The translations under genes were made by a program, and so were the position numbers. The notes beneath the pieces were generated by a model, which saw nothing but the letters and a program-made list of their open reading frames with translations, ran no database searches and had not been told where the DNA came from. From Maribacter sp. ACAM166 (GTDB taxonomy: Bacteria > Bacteroidota > Bacteroidia > Flavobacteriales > Flavobacteriaceae), in NCBI RefSeq assembly GCF_005771495.1, contig NZ_VAUW01000027.1, forward strand, positions 1 through 59,657: a stretch of 59,657 nucleotides of DNA. The letters are read 5' to 3'. Below are positions 1 to 9,090 of this stretch, piece by piece; within the stretch, counting starts at the first letter, position 1; each line of letters starts with the position of its first letter.

Positions 1-1
1 C

Positions 2-115
2 TTTGGTAATTTCTTGGTGAATATTATCTCAGGCCTTATTGCATATAGCTTCTTGCCCAAGAAACCTAGCATCAAATATCAAACCGTTAAAACAAATCAA
101 CTAGTTATGTTTTAA
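2..115 (+). CDS. IS982-family-like transposase, C-terminal end (partial)
   Basis: Reading frame 2 of the plus strand is open from the window edge to a TAA at 113-115 and encodes about 37 residues. The stretch NIISGLIAYSFLPKKPS resembles the C-terminus of IS982-family transposases, where a conserved NFxxNLxxGLIAY segment is followed by KKPS. The rest of the gene lies upstream of the window. The element end must lie just past the stop, because the adjoining minus-strand lipoprotein gene ends inside this same stretch. The IS982 assignment rests on a short recognised motif from memory, so the family is moderately rather than strongly supported. Confidence 0.6.
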   Translation, partial: FGNFLVNIISGLIAYSFLPKKPSIKYQTVKTNQLVMF

Positions 116-1109
116 TCGAACTCAGGTTCACAGTTATATTTGAATTCGTATAGCGAACCAAACTCCATCCTTTTAGAGAAAAGGATTCAGTTGAAGAATT
201 ATAAAGTTCGATAAATCGTGCTCCAACATTATTATCTGGGTCAGCGATTTCAGATATCAATATAGCATCGTTAGTAAACTCATCAACCAAATCTTCACAG
301 CGTTCTCTATTAAATTCTATGTCAGCAAGGCTTCTAATAATCAATCGATATTCACCTTTGTCCATAGATAAAATTCCAGTAATTGTACCCAATTCAGCAG
401 GAATAGTTTGAGATTGAAAATCTGAAAAACCACTATTGAGCAGCATAAGTTCATTATCAGCACAATCAACTAAAGTCCTTTTAGTCTCTTCTTTTACTAG
501 GGCAAAAGGTTCACCAATATCTTCCTGTGAAAATTCAACATTATCTATACTCACCAAGGTATTAACTAAATTTTCTTTTAATTCTGATATAGTAAAGGAA
601 GTAGGCTCAATACCAATATTGGTTTCACAAGACAGTAATACATGTTTAAAAACAACACTATTTGGTAACCTACCTACACTACGATTACCGAAAGAAGTAA
701 AAACACCCCCAATTTTAAATACACCACTAGACTTACCTAAATACAACCCTTTAAGCTTTATAAAAATATGCTGACCAACATTAAAAAATAAATGCGAATC
801 CCTTAATTCTAATTCTATCTGCAAACCTTCCGTTGGATCACTAGACTTATCTTGAAAATGAAGAATATTGAAAAAATTACCTGCCTTATCAGAAGATGAA
901 ACATACCCTTCGATTACCCAGTCTTCTTGAATTTGTACTGTCTGACCATCATATAGATTTTTAAGTTGTGAAATACTTTTTGTAGCAAGGTTATCATCAG
1001 AACAAAACACTTCTGGTTTTTCAAATTCCTTATCCTTAACACAACTACCTACAACAAGCCAAAGACCTATTATGAATAATTTTAAACAAAGATTATTTTT
1101 TAAGTTCAT
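105..1109 (-). CDS. DUF5689 / lamin-tail lipoprotein, C-terminus truncated by IS
   Basis: A 334-residue predicted lipoprotein with a signal peptide ending in a lipobox (GSC, Cys23). Residues about 40-270 match the Bacteroidota DUF5689 type, an OB-fold-like domain seen in surface proteins. From about residue 280 a lamin-tail domain starts (ISEIADPDN, then RFIELYNSS and LKGWSLVRYTN), but it stops after about 50 residues where 110 or so are usual. The last three or four codons fall inside the adjacent IS982-like end, so the native C-terminus has probably been cut off by insertion. It lies 16 bases downstream of a TonB-dependent receptor gene on the same strand and is probably co-transcribed with it. 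Its likely place is the outer membrane, as receptor partner. Ligand unknown. Confidence 0.75.
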   Translation of the reverse strand: MNLKNNLCLKLFIIGLWLVVGSCVKDKEFEKPEVFCSDDNLATKSISQLKNLYDGQTVQIQEDWVIEGYVSSSDKAGNFFNILHFQDKSSDPTEGLQIELELRDSHLFFNVGQHIFIKLKGLYLGKSSGVFKIGGVFTSFGNRSVGRLPNSVVFKHVLLSCETNIGIEPTSFTISELKENLVNTLVSIDNVEFSQEDIGEPFALVKEETKRTLVDCADNELMLLNSGFSDFQSQTIPAELGTITGILSMDKGEYRLIIRSLADIEFNRERCEDLVDEFTNDAILISEIADPDNNVGARFIELYNSSTESFSLKGWSLVRYTNSNITVNLSSIKT

Positions 1110-1125
1110 CTCGATTAGCTAATTT

Positions 1126-3867
1126 TCAAAAACTGAAAGCCATATTTAAAAAGTAGGTTCGGCCAAAACCATACCAATATTTGGGCGCAAAAGATGGGCT
1201 ACCACTAAAATTATCTTGCTTTAATTGCCCATAATTTCCATTTCTACTTTGTTCGTATCCACCAGTCCTAAAGGTGGTATCAAAGACATTATTGATGCTT
1301 GCAAACACACTTATATACTTACCTTTTTTTAACCAAGACTTACCACCAACTAGATTGAGTAAATAGAAATTATCTAAAGGTTTTTGTTCCAATAGCTTTT
1401 GAACATTTTCATCGGTAGCATCAGGGAATCTTTGTTTCGTTTCTGGGTCTATTGCAAAACTTTTCGTCCTTGTAATCGTAGAAATATTAGCATAATTATT
1501 AGCCAAATAATTGCCCGTAGCACTCACCCACCAATACTTGGGAGCCCTATACTCAATACCAACTGCAATTGCTTTCTGCGGGCCTTGTGCAAGTTTATAT
1601 CCTTTAATAGCGGATTGACCTAATGACTTAGAACCGGTAATGTCTATCAAATCTTCACTAGCGCCAGCCGTATCAAAATTTATAGTCACGAATGGGTCAC
1701 TGGCATACAGGTATTTTGCAATAGAAGTTACCAATGATATTTTCACTGCACTTGACAGCTGGTATTCTAATCCTAGTTCGGTTCCTAAATGCAACTTATC
1801 CAAATCAGTTACTACTTCTTGAACAAAATCAGAACCTATTCCAGAATCGACAAAAAAGAAATTGACATCCGTTGTGTTTTGAAAACGGGTATAATATCCA
1901 GTAATTCTTCCTGTAAGTTTCGGCATTCTTATAAAATAATTAGCATCAACACTACTAATCGTCTCATTCTGTAAGTTTGGCACAACTGCATTCGACTCTC
2001 TTGGATTTATAAATATATTTTGAAGAACTGGTGCTCTATTAAGGTATGCTACGTTACCAGAAACCCAATGTCTTCCTGTAATATTATAAGTAGCGCCAGA
2101 CTTAAACGACCAATTTGAAAATTCTATATTCTCGCTTTCACCAAATGAATTATCAATAAAACGTTCATTTTGGAACAATCCACTTCTCTTATAACCAACT
2201 TTACTATATTTTCCAGATATGAACCCACTTAATTTATTATAACTTAAATTCAATTGAGAATAAAAATTAGCTACACCACCATTCAAATCATATCTATAAT
2301 TGAAGACATCGTTAGTTTGCTTATTAACTTCAGTTCCAATATCGTTTAGAGTTTCAGAAAACGTATCAATATCACGGTGGAATTCTGCACCTAATAAATC
2401 ATCAATTTGAGCATAATTTTGGGATATTAATTGCCTAAAGGTCAATCCAAAATCTAACCTTACATGACTGTTCATATCAATATTCGTATTTATTGTTGCC
2501 GTAAATTGATTATCATTTGTAGTATCATCATAAAATACATACGCGGCCTCACCATTCTGAGCTGGACTTGTATTTGCCTTATATACATTGTTCCAATCCA
2601 ACTGGGGATTAGCTAAAAAACCCTCCTCAGCCAAAGCGGCACTTTCAAAATTAGCGCCAATAGGACTATTCATATAAAAACTAGGCAGGTATCGGTAATA
2701 GGTTGGATCTGGATTTGGAGCATTAAAATATCCTATCCTGCTTTTTTTATAACTGCCCGTTTGATATGCTATTCCTGCATTTATCCTGACCCCTGTAGAT
2801 TCATGTAAATAGTTTAAAAGAAATAATGGTTCCTTAATATTTCGTTCCCTAGAATTTCTAATTTTTCCGTTCTGATTACCCCAATAGGGATTATATTTAT
2901 TTCCTTGTATAAGAAATACCTCTTCGGTAATGGCTGATGACCGCCCACGCCTATTCGATGCAAGAATACCCGTAAAATTAATACTATTGTTCTTGTTAAA
3001 AAGATACTCCATTGAACCATAAAAAGAATACGCATCGTATAACGTTCCATCTATATATCCTTTTTTTGCCCATCTTCTGGATGCGGAAAGTATAAAGGCA
3101 AATCTTTCATTTTTCAGTCCAGAATTATACGTTGCCATTAATCTACCGCTGTAGGTTCTGTTAGACACGGAAGAGGATAATCTCGTACCAGGTCTTAACC
3201 CAGATGGTCGTAGATCAATATTGGTGTTTCCTAAAATTCCGCCAAACGTAAAATCAGAAGCACTTAGCCCGTTTGTATATTGTTGATTTCTAATAACATC
3301 ATTTAAACCGCCCCAATTATTCCATTGTGGTCTACCATCATACATTTTGTTCATTGGAATTCCATTTAAAAGCACCTCTCCATATTGAGAATCATATCCC
3401 TTTACCCTGAAAAATGCCTGTCCAAAATCGAAGGCGGCTCTATTGAGAAAAATATCCTTGGTCGATTGAAGTAACGCCAACGCATTGGAGTTAATTTCAT
3501 CATCTAGTAGCTCGTCATCTGCTAGGCTTATGAGGTTAATAGTTTTCTCAAACGTTATGTCTCGGTCTAAAAAGATGTTTCCTAAATTTAAGTTATTGCT
3601 GTCAATGGAAATAGGAATACGTTTTACGACATAATCTGGCGCAGAAATATGTACTATAAATTCGCCTTTATTCAAAATCACCATTTTAAACTCACCCTTA
3701 ATATCGGTTTTAACCGACAAAGATTCACCTTCTACCCATATGGCGGCATTAGTGATTATTTCCCCTTTAGAGACCTCTTTAACTACTCCTTTTACAAATG
3801 GAGTGGTCTGAGATTGAAGTGGAATCATCTCAAAAAACAATACTAAAAACAAGATATTCCTTATCAT
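1126..3867 (-). CDS. TonB-dependent receptor
   Basis: A 913-residue outer-membrane receptor. The N-terminus has a signal peptide (about residues 1-19) and a CarboxypepD_reg-like beta-sandwich (about 22-105). A plug domain follows (motif VLLNGIPMN), then a long 22-strand-type barrel ending in an aromatic residue (NMAFSF), as expected for barrel assembly by BAM. The family imports ligands across the outer membrane using TonB energy. The gene precedes the DUF5689 lipoprotein on the same strand and is divergent from a secreted endonuclease/phosphatase-fold enzyme at 3973. This receptor, DUF5689 and nuclease grouping recurs in Flavobacteriaceae and suggests uptake of a product of that enzyme. The ligand is inferred, not shown. 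Confidence 0.9.
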   Translation of the reverse strand: MIRNILFLVLFFEMIPLQSQTTPFVKGVVKEVSKGEIITNAAIWVEGESLSVKTDIKGEFKMVILNKGEFIVHISAPDYVVKRIPISIDSNNLNLGNIFLDRDITFEKTINLISLADDELLDDEINSNALALLQSTKDIFLNRAAFDFGQAFFRVKGYDSQYGEVLLNGIPMNKMYDGRPQWNNWGGLNDVIRNQQYTNGLSASDFTFGGILGNTNIDLRPSGLRPGTRLSSSVSNRTYSGRLMATYNSGLKNERFAFILSASRRWAKKGYIDGTLYDAYSFYGSMEYLFNKNNSINFTGILASNRRGRSSAITEEVFLIQGNKYNPYWGNQNGKIRNSRERNIKEPLFLLNYLHESTGVRINAGIAYQTGSYKKSRIGYFNAPNPDPTYYRYLPSFYMNSPIGANFESAALAEEGFLANPQLDWNNVYKANTSPAQNGEAAYVFYDDTTNDNQFTATINTNIDMNSHVRLDFGLTFRQLISQNYAQIDDLLGAEFHRDIDTFSETLNDIGTEVNKQTNDVFNYRYDLNGGVANFYSQLNLSYNKLSGFISGKYSKVGYKRSGLFQNERFIDNSFGESENIEFSNWSFKSGATYNITGRHWVSGNVAYLNRAPVLQNIFINPRESNAVVPNLQNETISSVDANYFIRMPKLTGRITGYYTRFQNTTDVNFFFVDSGIGSDFVQEVVTDLDKLHLGTELGLEYQLSSAVKISLVTSIAKYLYASDPFVTINFDTAGASEDLIDITGSKSLGQSAIKGYKLAQGPQKAIAVGIEYRAPKYWWVSATGNYLANNYANISTITRTKSFAIDPETKQRFPDATDENVQKLLEQKPLDNFYLLNLVGGKSWLKKGKYISVFASINNVFDTTFRTGGYEQSRNGNYGQLKQDNFSGSPSFAPKYWYGFGRTYFLNMAFSF

Positions 3868-3972
3868 TCAACAGTTAATAGCCTAATTACAAAACAATTA
3901 AGATACGTTTTTATGAAATAATTAACGTCAAAATTCCGTATACTAGCTAATAATTGAAATCAAACATCTCTT

Positions 3973-5016
3973 GTGAAGCAATATCTATTCTGTTTTATAC
4001 TTTTTATACATGTGGGTTTACTATCACAAAAAACTACTACCTATCAGGTTAGGACAATTGCCTTTTATAATTTAGAAAACCTTTTTGACACCAAAAATGA
4101 CACCTTAATTTTTGACGATGATCGAACCCCAGCAGGCAAGGATCATTGGACGGAAGAACGTTATCTTATGAAAATAGAACAAATGTCGAAAGTTATTTCA
4201 GAAATCGGTTCGACAGCCAATACAACTACTCCTGATGTTATTGGTGTCTGTGAGGTAGAAAATTTAAGCGTTTTACAAGATTTAATTGCCCATCGCAATC
4301 TAGAACCTTTCAATTATGGAATAATCCATTTCGATTCTCCTGATGAACGTGGTATTGATGTTGCATTACTATATAAAAAAGATGCCTTTATTCCGGTAAA
4401 TTTCAACAGCCATCGATTACTACTATTTAATTTGGATGGCAAACGAAACTACACAAGAGACCAACTTATTGTCGAAGGACTATTGGACAATGAAAAGATT
4501 TATTTTTTAGTAAATCATTGGCCTTCTAGAAGTGGTGGAGAAGCAAGAAGCCGACCATTTAGATTAGCAGCAGCAAAACTAAATAAACGCATCATAGATT
4601 CTGTGAGACGACAAGATAAAGATGCCAAATTAATTAGTATGGGAGACTTTAACGATGACCCTGTCGATCCCAGTTTTAAAAAAATACTTAAGGTTGAAAG
4701 AGACTATAAAAACCTAGATTCACTAAGCCTATATGGCCCTATGGAAAAACTGTTTAAAAAAGGAAGAGGCTCATTAGCCTACAGGGACAAATGGAATTTA
4801 TTTGACCAACTATATATGACCTCTAACCTAATTAATGATTCAAAACAATCGTATAGTTTTTGGAAAGTAGGCATTTATACCCCTAACTACTTAATGGATA
4901 CCAAAGGTAAATACAAAGGATATCCATTACGTACTTATGCGGGAGGTAGCTATGTTGGTGGTTATAGCGACCATTTTCCTATTTATCTGTATTTGATTAA
5001 AAAATCAAATCCGTAG
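3973..5016 (+). CDS. Secreted endonuclease/exonuclease/phosphatase family protein
   Basis: A 347-residue protein starting at GTG, with a signal peptide (about 1-18) and an EEP (DNase I-like) fold. Metal-binding and catalytic motifs are visible in order: FYNLENLFDT with N33 and E35, GVCEVEN with E94, NHWPSRSGG with H182, GDFNDDP with D225 and N227, and the C-terminal SDHFP. All key residues of an active enzyme appear present. Family members hydrolyse phosphodiester or phosphomonoester bonds in nucleic acids, lipids or inositol phosphates. With its export signal and its divergent position next to a TonB receptor gene (105 bases between starts), it may release phosphate or nucleosides from extracellular DNA. 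The substrate is inference. Confidence 0.88.
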   Translation: MKQYLFCFILFIHVGLLSQKTTTYQVRTIAFYNLENLFDTKNDTLIFDDDRTPAGKDHWTEERYLMKIEQMSKVISEIGSTANTTTPDVIGVCEVENLSVLQDLIAHRNLEPFNYGIIHFDSPDERGIDVALLYKKDAFIPVNFNSHRLLLFNLDGKRNYTRDQLIVEGLLDNEKIYFLVNHWPSRSGGEARSRPFRLAAAKLNKRIIDSVRRQDKDAKLISMGDFNDDPVDPSFKKILKVERDYKNLDSLSLYGPMEKLFKKGRGSLAYRDKWNLFDQLYMTSNLINDSKQSYSFWKVGIYTPNYLMDTKGKYKGYPLRTYAGGSYVGGYSDHFPIYLYLIKKSNP

Positions 5017-5039
5017 ATATTATCATGTGGTGAAAATGA

Positions 5040-5636
5040 CTAATCTAATTCTTCTAATTTGATATTTTTCCAATTTACCTTGATACCACCTCCGGCATGA
5101 ATTTGCAATAAAATAGAACCTTCTCCTTTACCGATAATTTCATCATCAATAGAAACCATTTCTGTTCCATTTACCCAAGATGTTACTATATCACCATCTA
5201 CTTTAATTTTCATATGGTTCCACTCGCCAAACTTTAAAGCCTTGTCTTTATCCAAAGTTGGTTTGATTAACCATTGTCTACCGTAAGATTCATAAATACC
5301 TCCGGTAAAAGAGCCAGGAGGAGCAACCTCTACCTGCCAACCATTCACAGTTGTACCTTCTACCGTTGACCTAATAAAAACCCCGCTGTTACCGTCTGCT
5401 TCTTGTTTAAAATCCAAATCAAGAATAAAATTCTTGTACTGCTTGTCTGTACCTAAATACCCATATTCTGCATCAGGACCGCTCTCACAAATCAATAGTC
5501 CATCTTCAACATACCACTTTTCAGTACCATAAATTGTCCAACCTTCTAAATTTTCACCATTGAACAATTCCTTTTTTTGAGCTACTAATGCAGCACTGCA
5601 AAACACCATTATTAGTGTTAATTTAATTTTATTCAT
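5040..5636 (-). CDS. DUF1080 (3-keto-disaccharide hydrolase fold) secreted protein
   Basis: A 198-residue exported protein with a signal peptide of about 19 residues (ending LVAQ). The rest is a single DUF1080 / 3-keto-disaccharide hydrolase domain, a concanavalin-like beta-sandwich. It starts with LFNGENLEGWTIYG and includes the characteristic GNSGVFIRS and SWVNGTEM segments. Members occur widely in Bacteroidota and Planctomycetota, and some act on 3-keto sugars. It is convergent with the endonuclease gene (gap 23 bases) and 21 bases downstream of the small membrane protein gene on the same strand. No carbohydrate enzyme lies nearby, so the substrate is unknown. Confidence 0.85.
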   Translation of the reverse strand: MNKIKLTLIMVFCSAALVAQKKELFNGENLEGWTIYGTEKWYVEDGLLICESGPDAEYGYLGTDKQYKNFILDLDFKQEADGNSGVFIRSTVEGTTVNGWQVEVAPPGSFTGGIYESYGRQWLIKPTLDKDKALKFGEWNHMKIKVDGDIVTSWVNGTEMVSIDDEIIGKGEGSILLQIHAGGGIKVNWKNIKLEELD

Positions 5637-5657
5637 TTATTTATTTTAATTGATTAA

Positions 5658-6116
5658 TTAATTAAACCATTGATCCCAAGGAATTCTACTCAAAATAAGC
5701 AGCAATCCGATTCCGTAAAAAACGGCAATACTTTTAAATTTTTTATCCCCTTCGACAAATTTCTTATGACGTGACCAACCCACTGTTATGGACACTATTG
5801 CTAAAATATTAATAAAAGGATGTTCTACCGCCAATAAACGCGCTGCCGAAGTTAACCCTCCCATTCCAAATTCTTGAATAGCACTTAAGCCATTGGGAGA
5901 AATAAAATAGAGCAGCAACCCTACCAACAATTGGATATGACATAAAATTAAGGCGAAAAGACTTAACCTTAAATCTTTTTCCATATTAAATATTCTTTTT
6001 CCAATGAGCCCTGTTATTGCGTTAGCGACGGCCAAAAACAATACAGCTAATGCGATATAAGCTAAGTAAGAGTGCAAAGGTTGTATCCAAGTATACGCTA
6101 ATCCTGTTTCTTCCAT
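5658..6116 (-). CDS. Four-helix membrane protein, flavobacterial 'cytochrome B' type
   Basis: A 152-residue integral membrane protein with four predicted transmembrane helices at about residues 13-37, 49-72, 101-118 and 129-145. Histidines sit in or beside helices (LHSY, CHIQL, VEHPF), which is perhaps why homologues are often labelled cytochrome B. I see no clear b561-type heme-ligand pattern, so I treat the function as unknown. It is probably co-transcribed with the DUF1080 gene 21 bases downstream. It lies after the terminator of the TonB receptor at 6212, so it needs its own promoter. Confidence 0.65.
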   Translation of the reverse strand: MEETGLAYTWIQPLHSYLAYIALAVLFLAVANAITGLIGKRIFNMEKDLRLSLFALILCHIQLLVGLLLYFISPNGLSAIQEFGMGGLTSAARLLAVEHPFINILAIVSITVGWSRHKKFVEGDKKFKSIAVFYGIGLLLILSRIPWDQWFN

Positions 6117-6159
6117 ATTTTCATTTATTAAAACCTTAAATGTACTGATTTTTGAGCAT

Positions 6160-6187
6160 AAAAAAACCCTGACTTTGCAGTCAGGGT
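6160..6187 (-). terminator. Rho-independent terminator of the 6212-8920 receptor gene
   Basis: A perfect 9-bp stem (ACCCTGACT paired with AGTCAGGGT) has a 4-base loop and is followed on the minus strand by a run of T. It lies 25 bases past the stop of the TonB receptor gene. Confidence 0.9.
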
Positions 6188-6211
6188 CTAAAATAATTTT
6201 AAAAACCTAGT

Positions 6212-8920
6212 TTAGAAGTTAAATCTTGCACTTAGGTTCCACGTAGTACCGAAACCAAAGAATACACGGTTATTTGTACTGATACCATCATAAGTATCAT
6301 CACCCGGCTGTGCAAATCTGTTAGTGTCAGACTCTGCTATATACGTTGTATCAAAGACGTTATTCACGTTCAATCTAAAGCTTAATGCTTTATCATCAAA
6401 AGGTACTCTATACGTTACACCTGCATCAGCAAGACCAAAAGAAGGTAGCTTTAAAGCACCATCAGGACCAACATCTGTTGCATCAAATTGTGCATAAAGA
6501 TTACCCGCAAAGCGGTATCCAAAATCAACATTCAAATTATCAATGATATTGTAATCTGCACCAACGAACGCAGTAAATTGAGCGGCATCACCAACTTTAA
6601 CACCATCTAAGGCCAAAGTCTCTTGCTGTTCAACACCACCTATTACAATAGGCGATTGATCATTATCAAAAAATGTAGCTGTAACATCATCTTTATATTC
6701 CCAGTTACCTATTGACATCATACCTGTAAGCGCAAATTTATCGCTAGCTTGGTATCTACCATCAAACTCAATACCTGTGTGAACCTGCGTAATACCTAAA
6801 ATGTTAGCAGTACCACGAATCTCATCTAGCTCACCTGCATTAAAAGTTGCTCCAGTAGATTCAAATCTATCCTTCCAGCTGGTATAATACAAGTTGACAT
6901 TTGCTCTAAACTTTGAGCTTCTGTAACCATATCCTAATTCAAAACCTGTGATTTTCTCATTAGTTAAATTAGGGTTTAAGTTATTACCAAAGTTAATATA
7001 GACTGCGTCAAATAACGGTTGTTTGGAATAATACCCTGCATTAGCAAAAAAGTTATTTCTTGCGTCTACGTTCCAGTTCACACCACCTTTTACGTTACCA
7101 CCAAGAATATTCTCAAAATCAGTTTTTGCTGCAGGCACTTCATTGAAAAACTCTTCCCTTGCAAAACCTTGATTGGATAAGGCTCCTTGAACAAAACCAG
7201 TGATATCCTCAGTAAAATTATATTCTAATTGGCCAAAAGCTCCTAACCAATTAACCAAACCAGTATTGTAATAATCTATTTTTTCTTCATCATCTATATT
7301 ACCAAATACCCACCATGGCTGGTTAGCTTTATAGGTTTCTGAGAATAATTGATTTGGATTGTTTCTATTATCAGTCTCTTGGTATACATCTCCACCTAAA
7401 CGATCACTTACTCTTCTGTAGTGATATCCTTTATACTTTCTAAGATCGACACCAAAATCAATAGTCAAATCATCAGAGATACGGTTATTGAAGTTTGCCA
7501 AAATACCATACCAGTTATGAGAGTTAATAGAGGCTCTTCTTGATATACCATTGGTATTATTTTCGTTTGCATTTTGATCACTATTATTTACATATTGACC
7601 ATTAATTTGCTCTCTTGGTGTAGCACTGAAATCTGACACCAATTGACCAGTGTTGTACGCTAAAATATCATCTACTCTTATTAAGCCATCAGCAGTTCTA
7701 GGTAGAGCAAATTGTCTTCTTCCATTAATTTCACCAATCTCTCCAGTACCTCCACCACGACCAAAAGATGCATAGGTAGAAGTTTCTAACGTAGTTTTCT
7801 CACTTAAATTCCAGTTCCAATTCAAACTGATAACAGGCTTATGGTAGAAATTACGGCGAAAGCTATATTCTTCACCATTTCGGTAGCCCCAATCTTCATT
7901 ATACTTTCTATTTGGCTCACCATCTCCATCACCATATTCAATTTGTGTTTCAATTGAAGTAGCTCTGCTTCGCTGATGGTGCCATTGTGGTGCCCCTGTT
8001 ACCATAAATTCTAGACTATGATTACCTGAAGTATACCCTAATCCCATAAAGAAGTTATAGCCTTCAAATTTAGTACCGTCTGCATACATACTACCCCCAG
8101 TTCTACTAATTAACATTGAAGCAGAAAAACCATTATCTAAAAGACCAGAAGAATAAGAGGCTAATGTTTTTACATATCCATCATTACCTACTGTTGCACC
8201 AATGGCACCCCCTTCGGCATTTAAAGAAGTTTTGGTAATAACATTTATAGTACCACCTACAGATGATACTGCTAATTTGGAAGAACCAAGCCCTCTTTGT
8301 ACCTGAATTGCAGATGTCACATCTGAAAGACCCGCCCAGTTACTCCAATATACCTGACCGTTTTCCATGTCATTTACAGGAACACCATTAATCATTACCG
8401 CCGAGTTATTGGTATCAAAACCACGAATATTTACACGCGCATCACCAAAACCACCACCTGATTTAGTAGCGTATATTGACGGTGTAGTATTTAATAACTC
8501 TGGAAATTCTTGAGACCCTAGTTTTAATTGGATTTCTTCTGCCTTAATAGTAGAAACGGCGACAGGAGTCTTACGGTCCCTGGCAATATCTTGTACCCCG
8601 GTTACAATAACGCCTTCTAATTCTTCTGCATTAGGGTTCAAAACTATTGAACCAATACTTCCGGTAGAGGAATATGTAATTTGTTTTGTAGAAAAACCTA
8701 TATAGGTTACTACTAAACTTCCTGTTGAGGCACTTACTTCAATTGTAAAATTGCCATCAAAATCAGTTGAAGTTCCATTTGATGTTCCTTTTACCATTAC
8801 CGTTGCACCTGGTAATGGTGTGCTGGTGTCGCCATCTAGAACGGTACCAGTAATAGTTCCTTGTGAAAAAGCAGTTACGGTCATTAAAAATGCCGCAATT
8901 GCAAAGTACATTTTTTTCAT
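6212..8920 (-). CDS. TonB-dependent receptor
   Basis: A 902-residue outer-membrane receptor with a signal peptide (about 1-20), a CarboxypepD_reg-like domain (about 22-105, motif TPLPGATVMVKGT), a plug domain with VNIRGFDTNNSAVMINGVP, and a barrel ending LSARFNF. It shares overall plan with the receptor at 1126 but not close sequence identity. It stands alone, with its own terminator and a long leader. No SusD-like partner is adjacent, so it is not a canonical SusCD glycan pair. A tandem operator-like repeat lies 58-78 bases upstream of the start. The ligand cannot be called from sequence. Confidence 0.92.
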   Translation of the reverse strand: MKKMYFAIAAFLMTVTAFSQGTITGTVLDGDTSTPLPGATVMVKGTSNGTSTDFDGNFTIEVSASTGSLVVTYIGFSTKQITYSSTGSIGSIVLNPNAEELEGVIVTGVQDIARDRKTPVAVSTIKAEEIQLKLGSQEFPELLNTTPSIYATKSGGGFGDARVNIRGFDTNNSAVMINGVPVNDMENGQVYWSNWAGLSDVTSAIQVQRGLGSSKLAVSSVGGTINVITKTSLNAEGGAIGATVGNDGYVKTLASYSSGLLDNGFSASMLISRTGGSMYADGTKFEGYNFFMGLGYTSGNHSLEFMVTGAPQWHHQRSRATSIETQIEYGDGDGEPNRKYNEDWGYRNGEEYSFRRNFYHKPVISLNWNWNLSEKTTLETSTYASFGRGGGTGEIGEINGRRQFALPRTADGLIRVDDILAYNTGQLVSDFSATPREQINGQYVNNSDQNANENNTNGISRRASINSHNWYGILANFNNRISDDLTIDFGVDLRKYKGYHYRRVSDRLGGDVYQETDNRNNPNQLFSETYKANQPWWVFGNIDDEEKIDYYNTGLVNWLGAFGQLEYNFTEDITGFVQGALSNQGFAREEFFNEVPAAKTDFENILGGNVKGGVNWNVDARNNFFANAGYYSKQPLFDAVYINFGNNLNPNLTNEKITGFELGYGYRSSKFRANVNLYYTSWKDRFESTGATFNAGELDEIRGTANILGITQVHTGIEFDGRYQASDKFALTGMMSIGNWEYKDDVTATFFDNDQSPIVIGGVEQQETLALDGVKVGDAAQFTAFVGADYNIIDNLNVDFGYRFAGNLYAQFDATDVGPDGALKLPSFGLADAGVTYRVPFDDKALSFRLNVNNVFDTTYIAESDTNRFAQPGDDTYDGISTNNRVFFGFGTTWNLSARFNF

Positions 8921-8978
8921 TTTTTCAGGTATTTGTTAGTTTTTAACTTGCTGCAAAAGTCATATAATTTTAAACCTT

Positions 8979-8998
8979 TAACGTTAAGGTAACGTTAA
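8979..8998. promoter_or_regulatory. Tandem TAACGTTAA repeat, candidate operator
   Basis: Two identical copies of the nonamer TAACGTTAA, at 8979-8987 and 8990-8998, are spaced 11 bp start to start, so they lie on the same helix face. Each holds the palindrome TTAACGTTAA or part of it. They sit in the only regulatory gap upstream of the TonB receptor gene. Binding of a regulator is inferred. Confidence 0.4.
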
Positions 8999-9090
8999 AT
9001 CAGCACTACAAAAATACTTGAAAAAACAATATAATAGACCTGTAAATGAAATAGTTATACCTTTTTCAAAGAACTTATTAATATTCTAAA

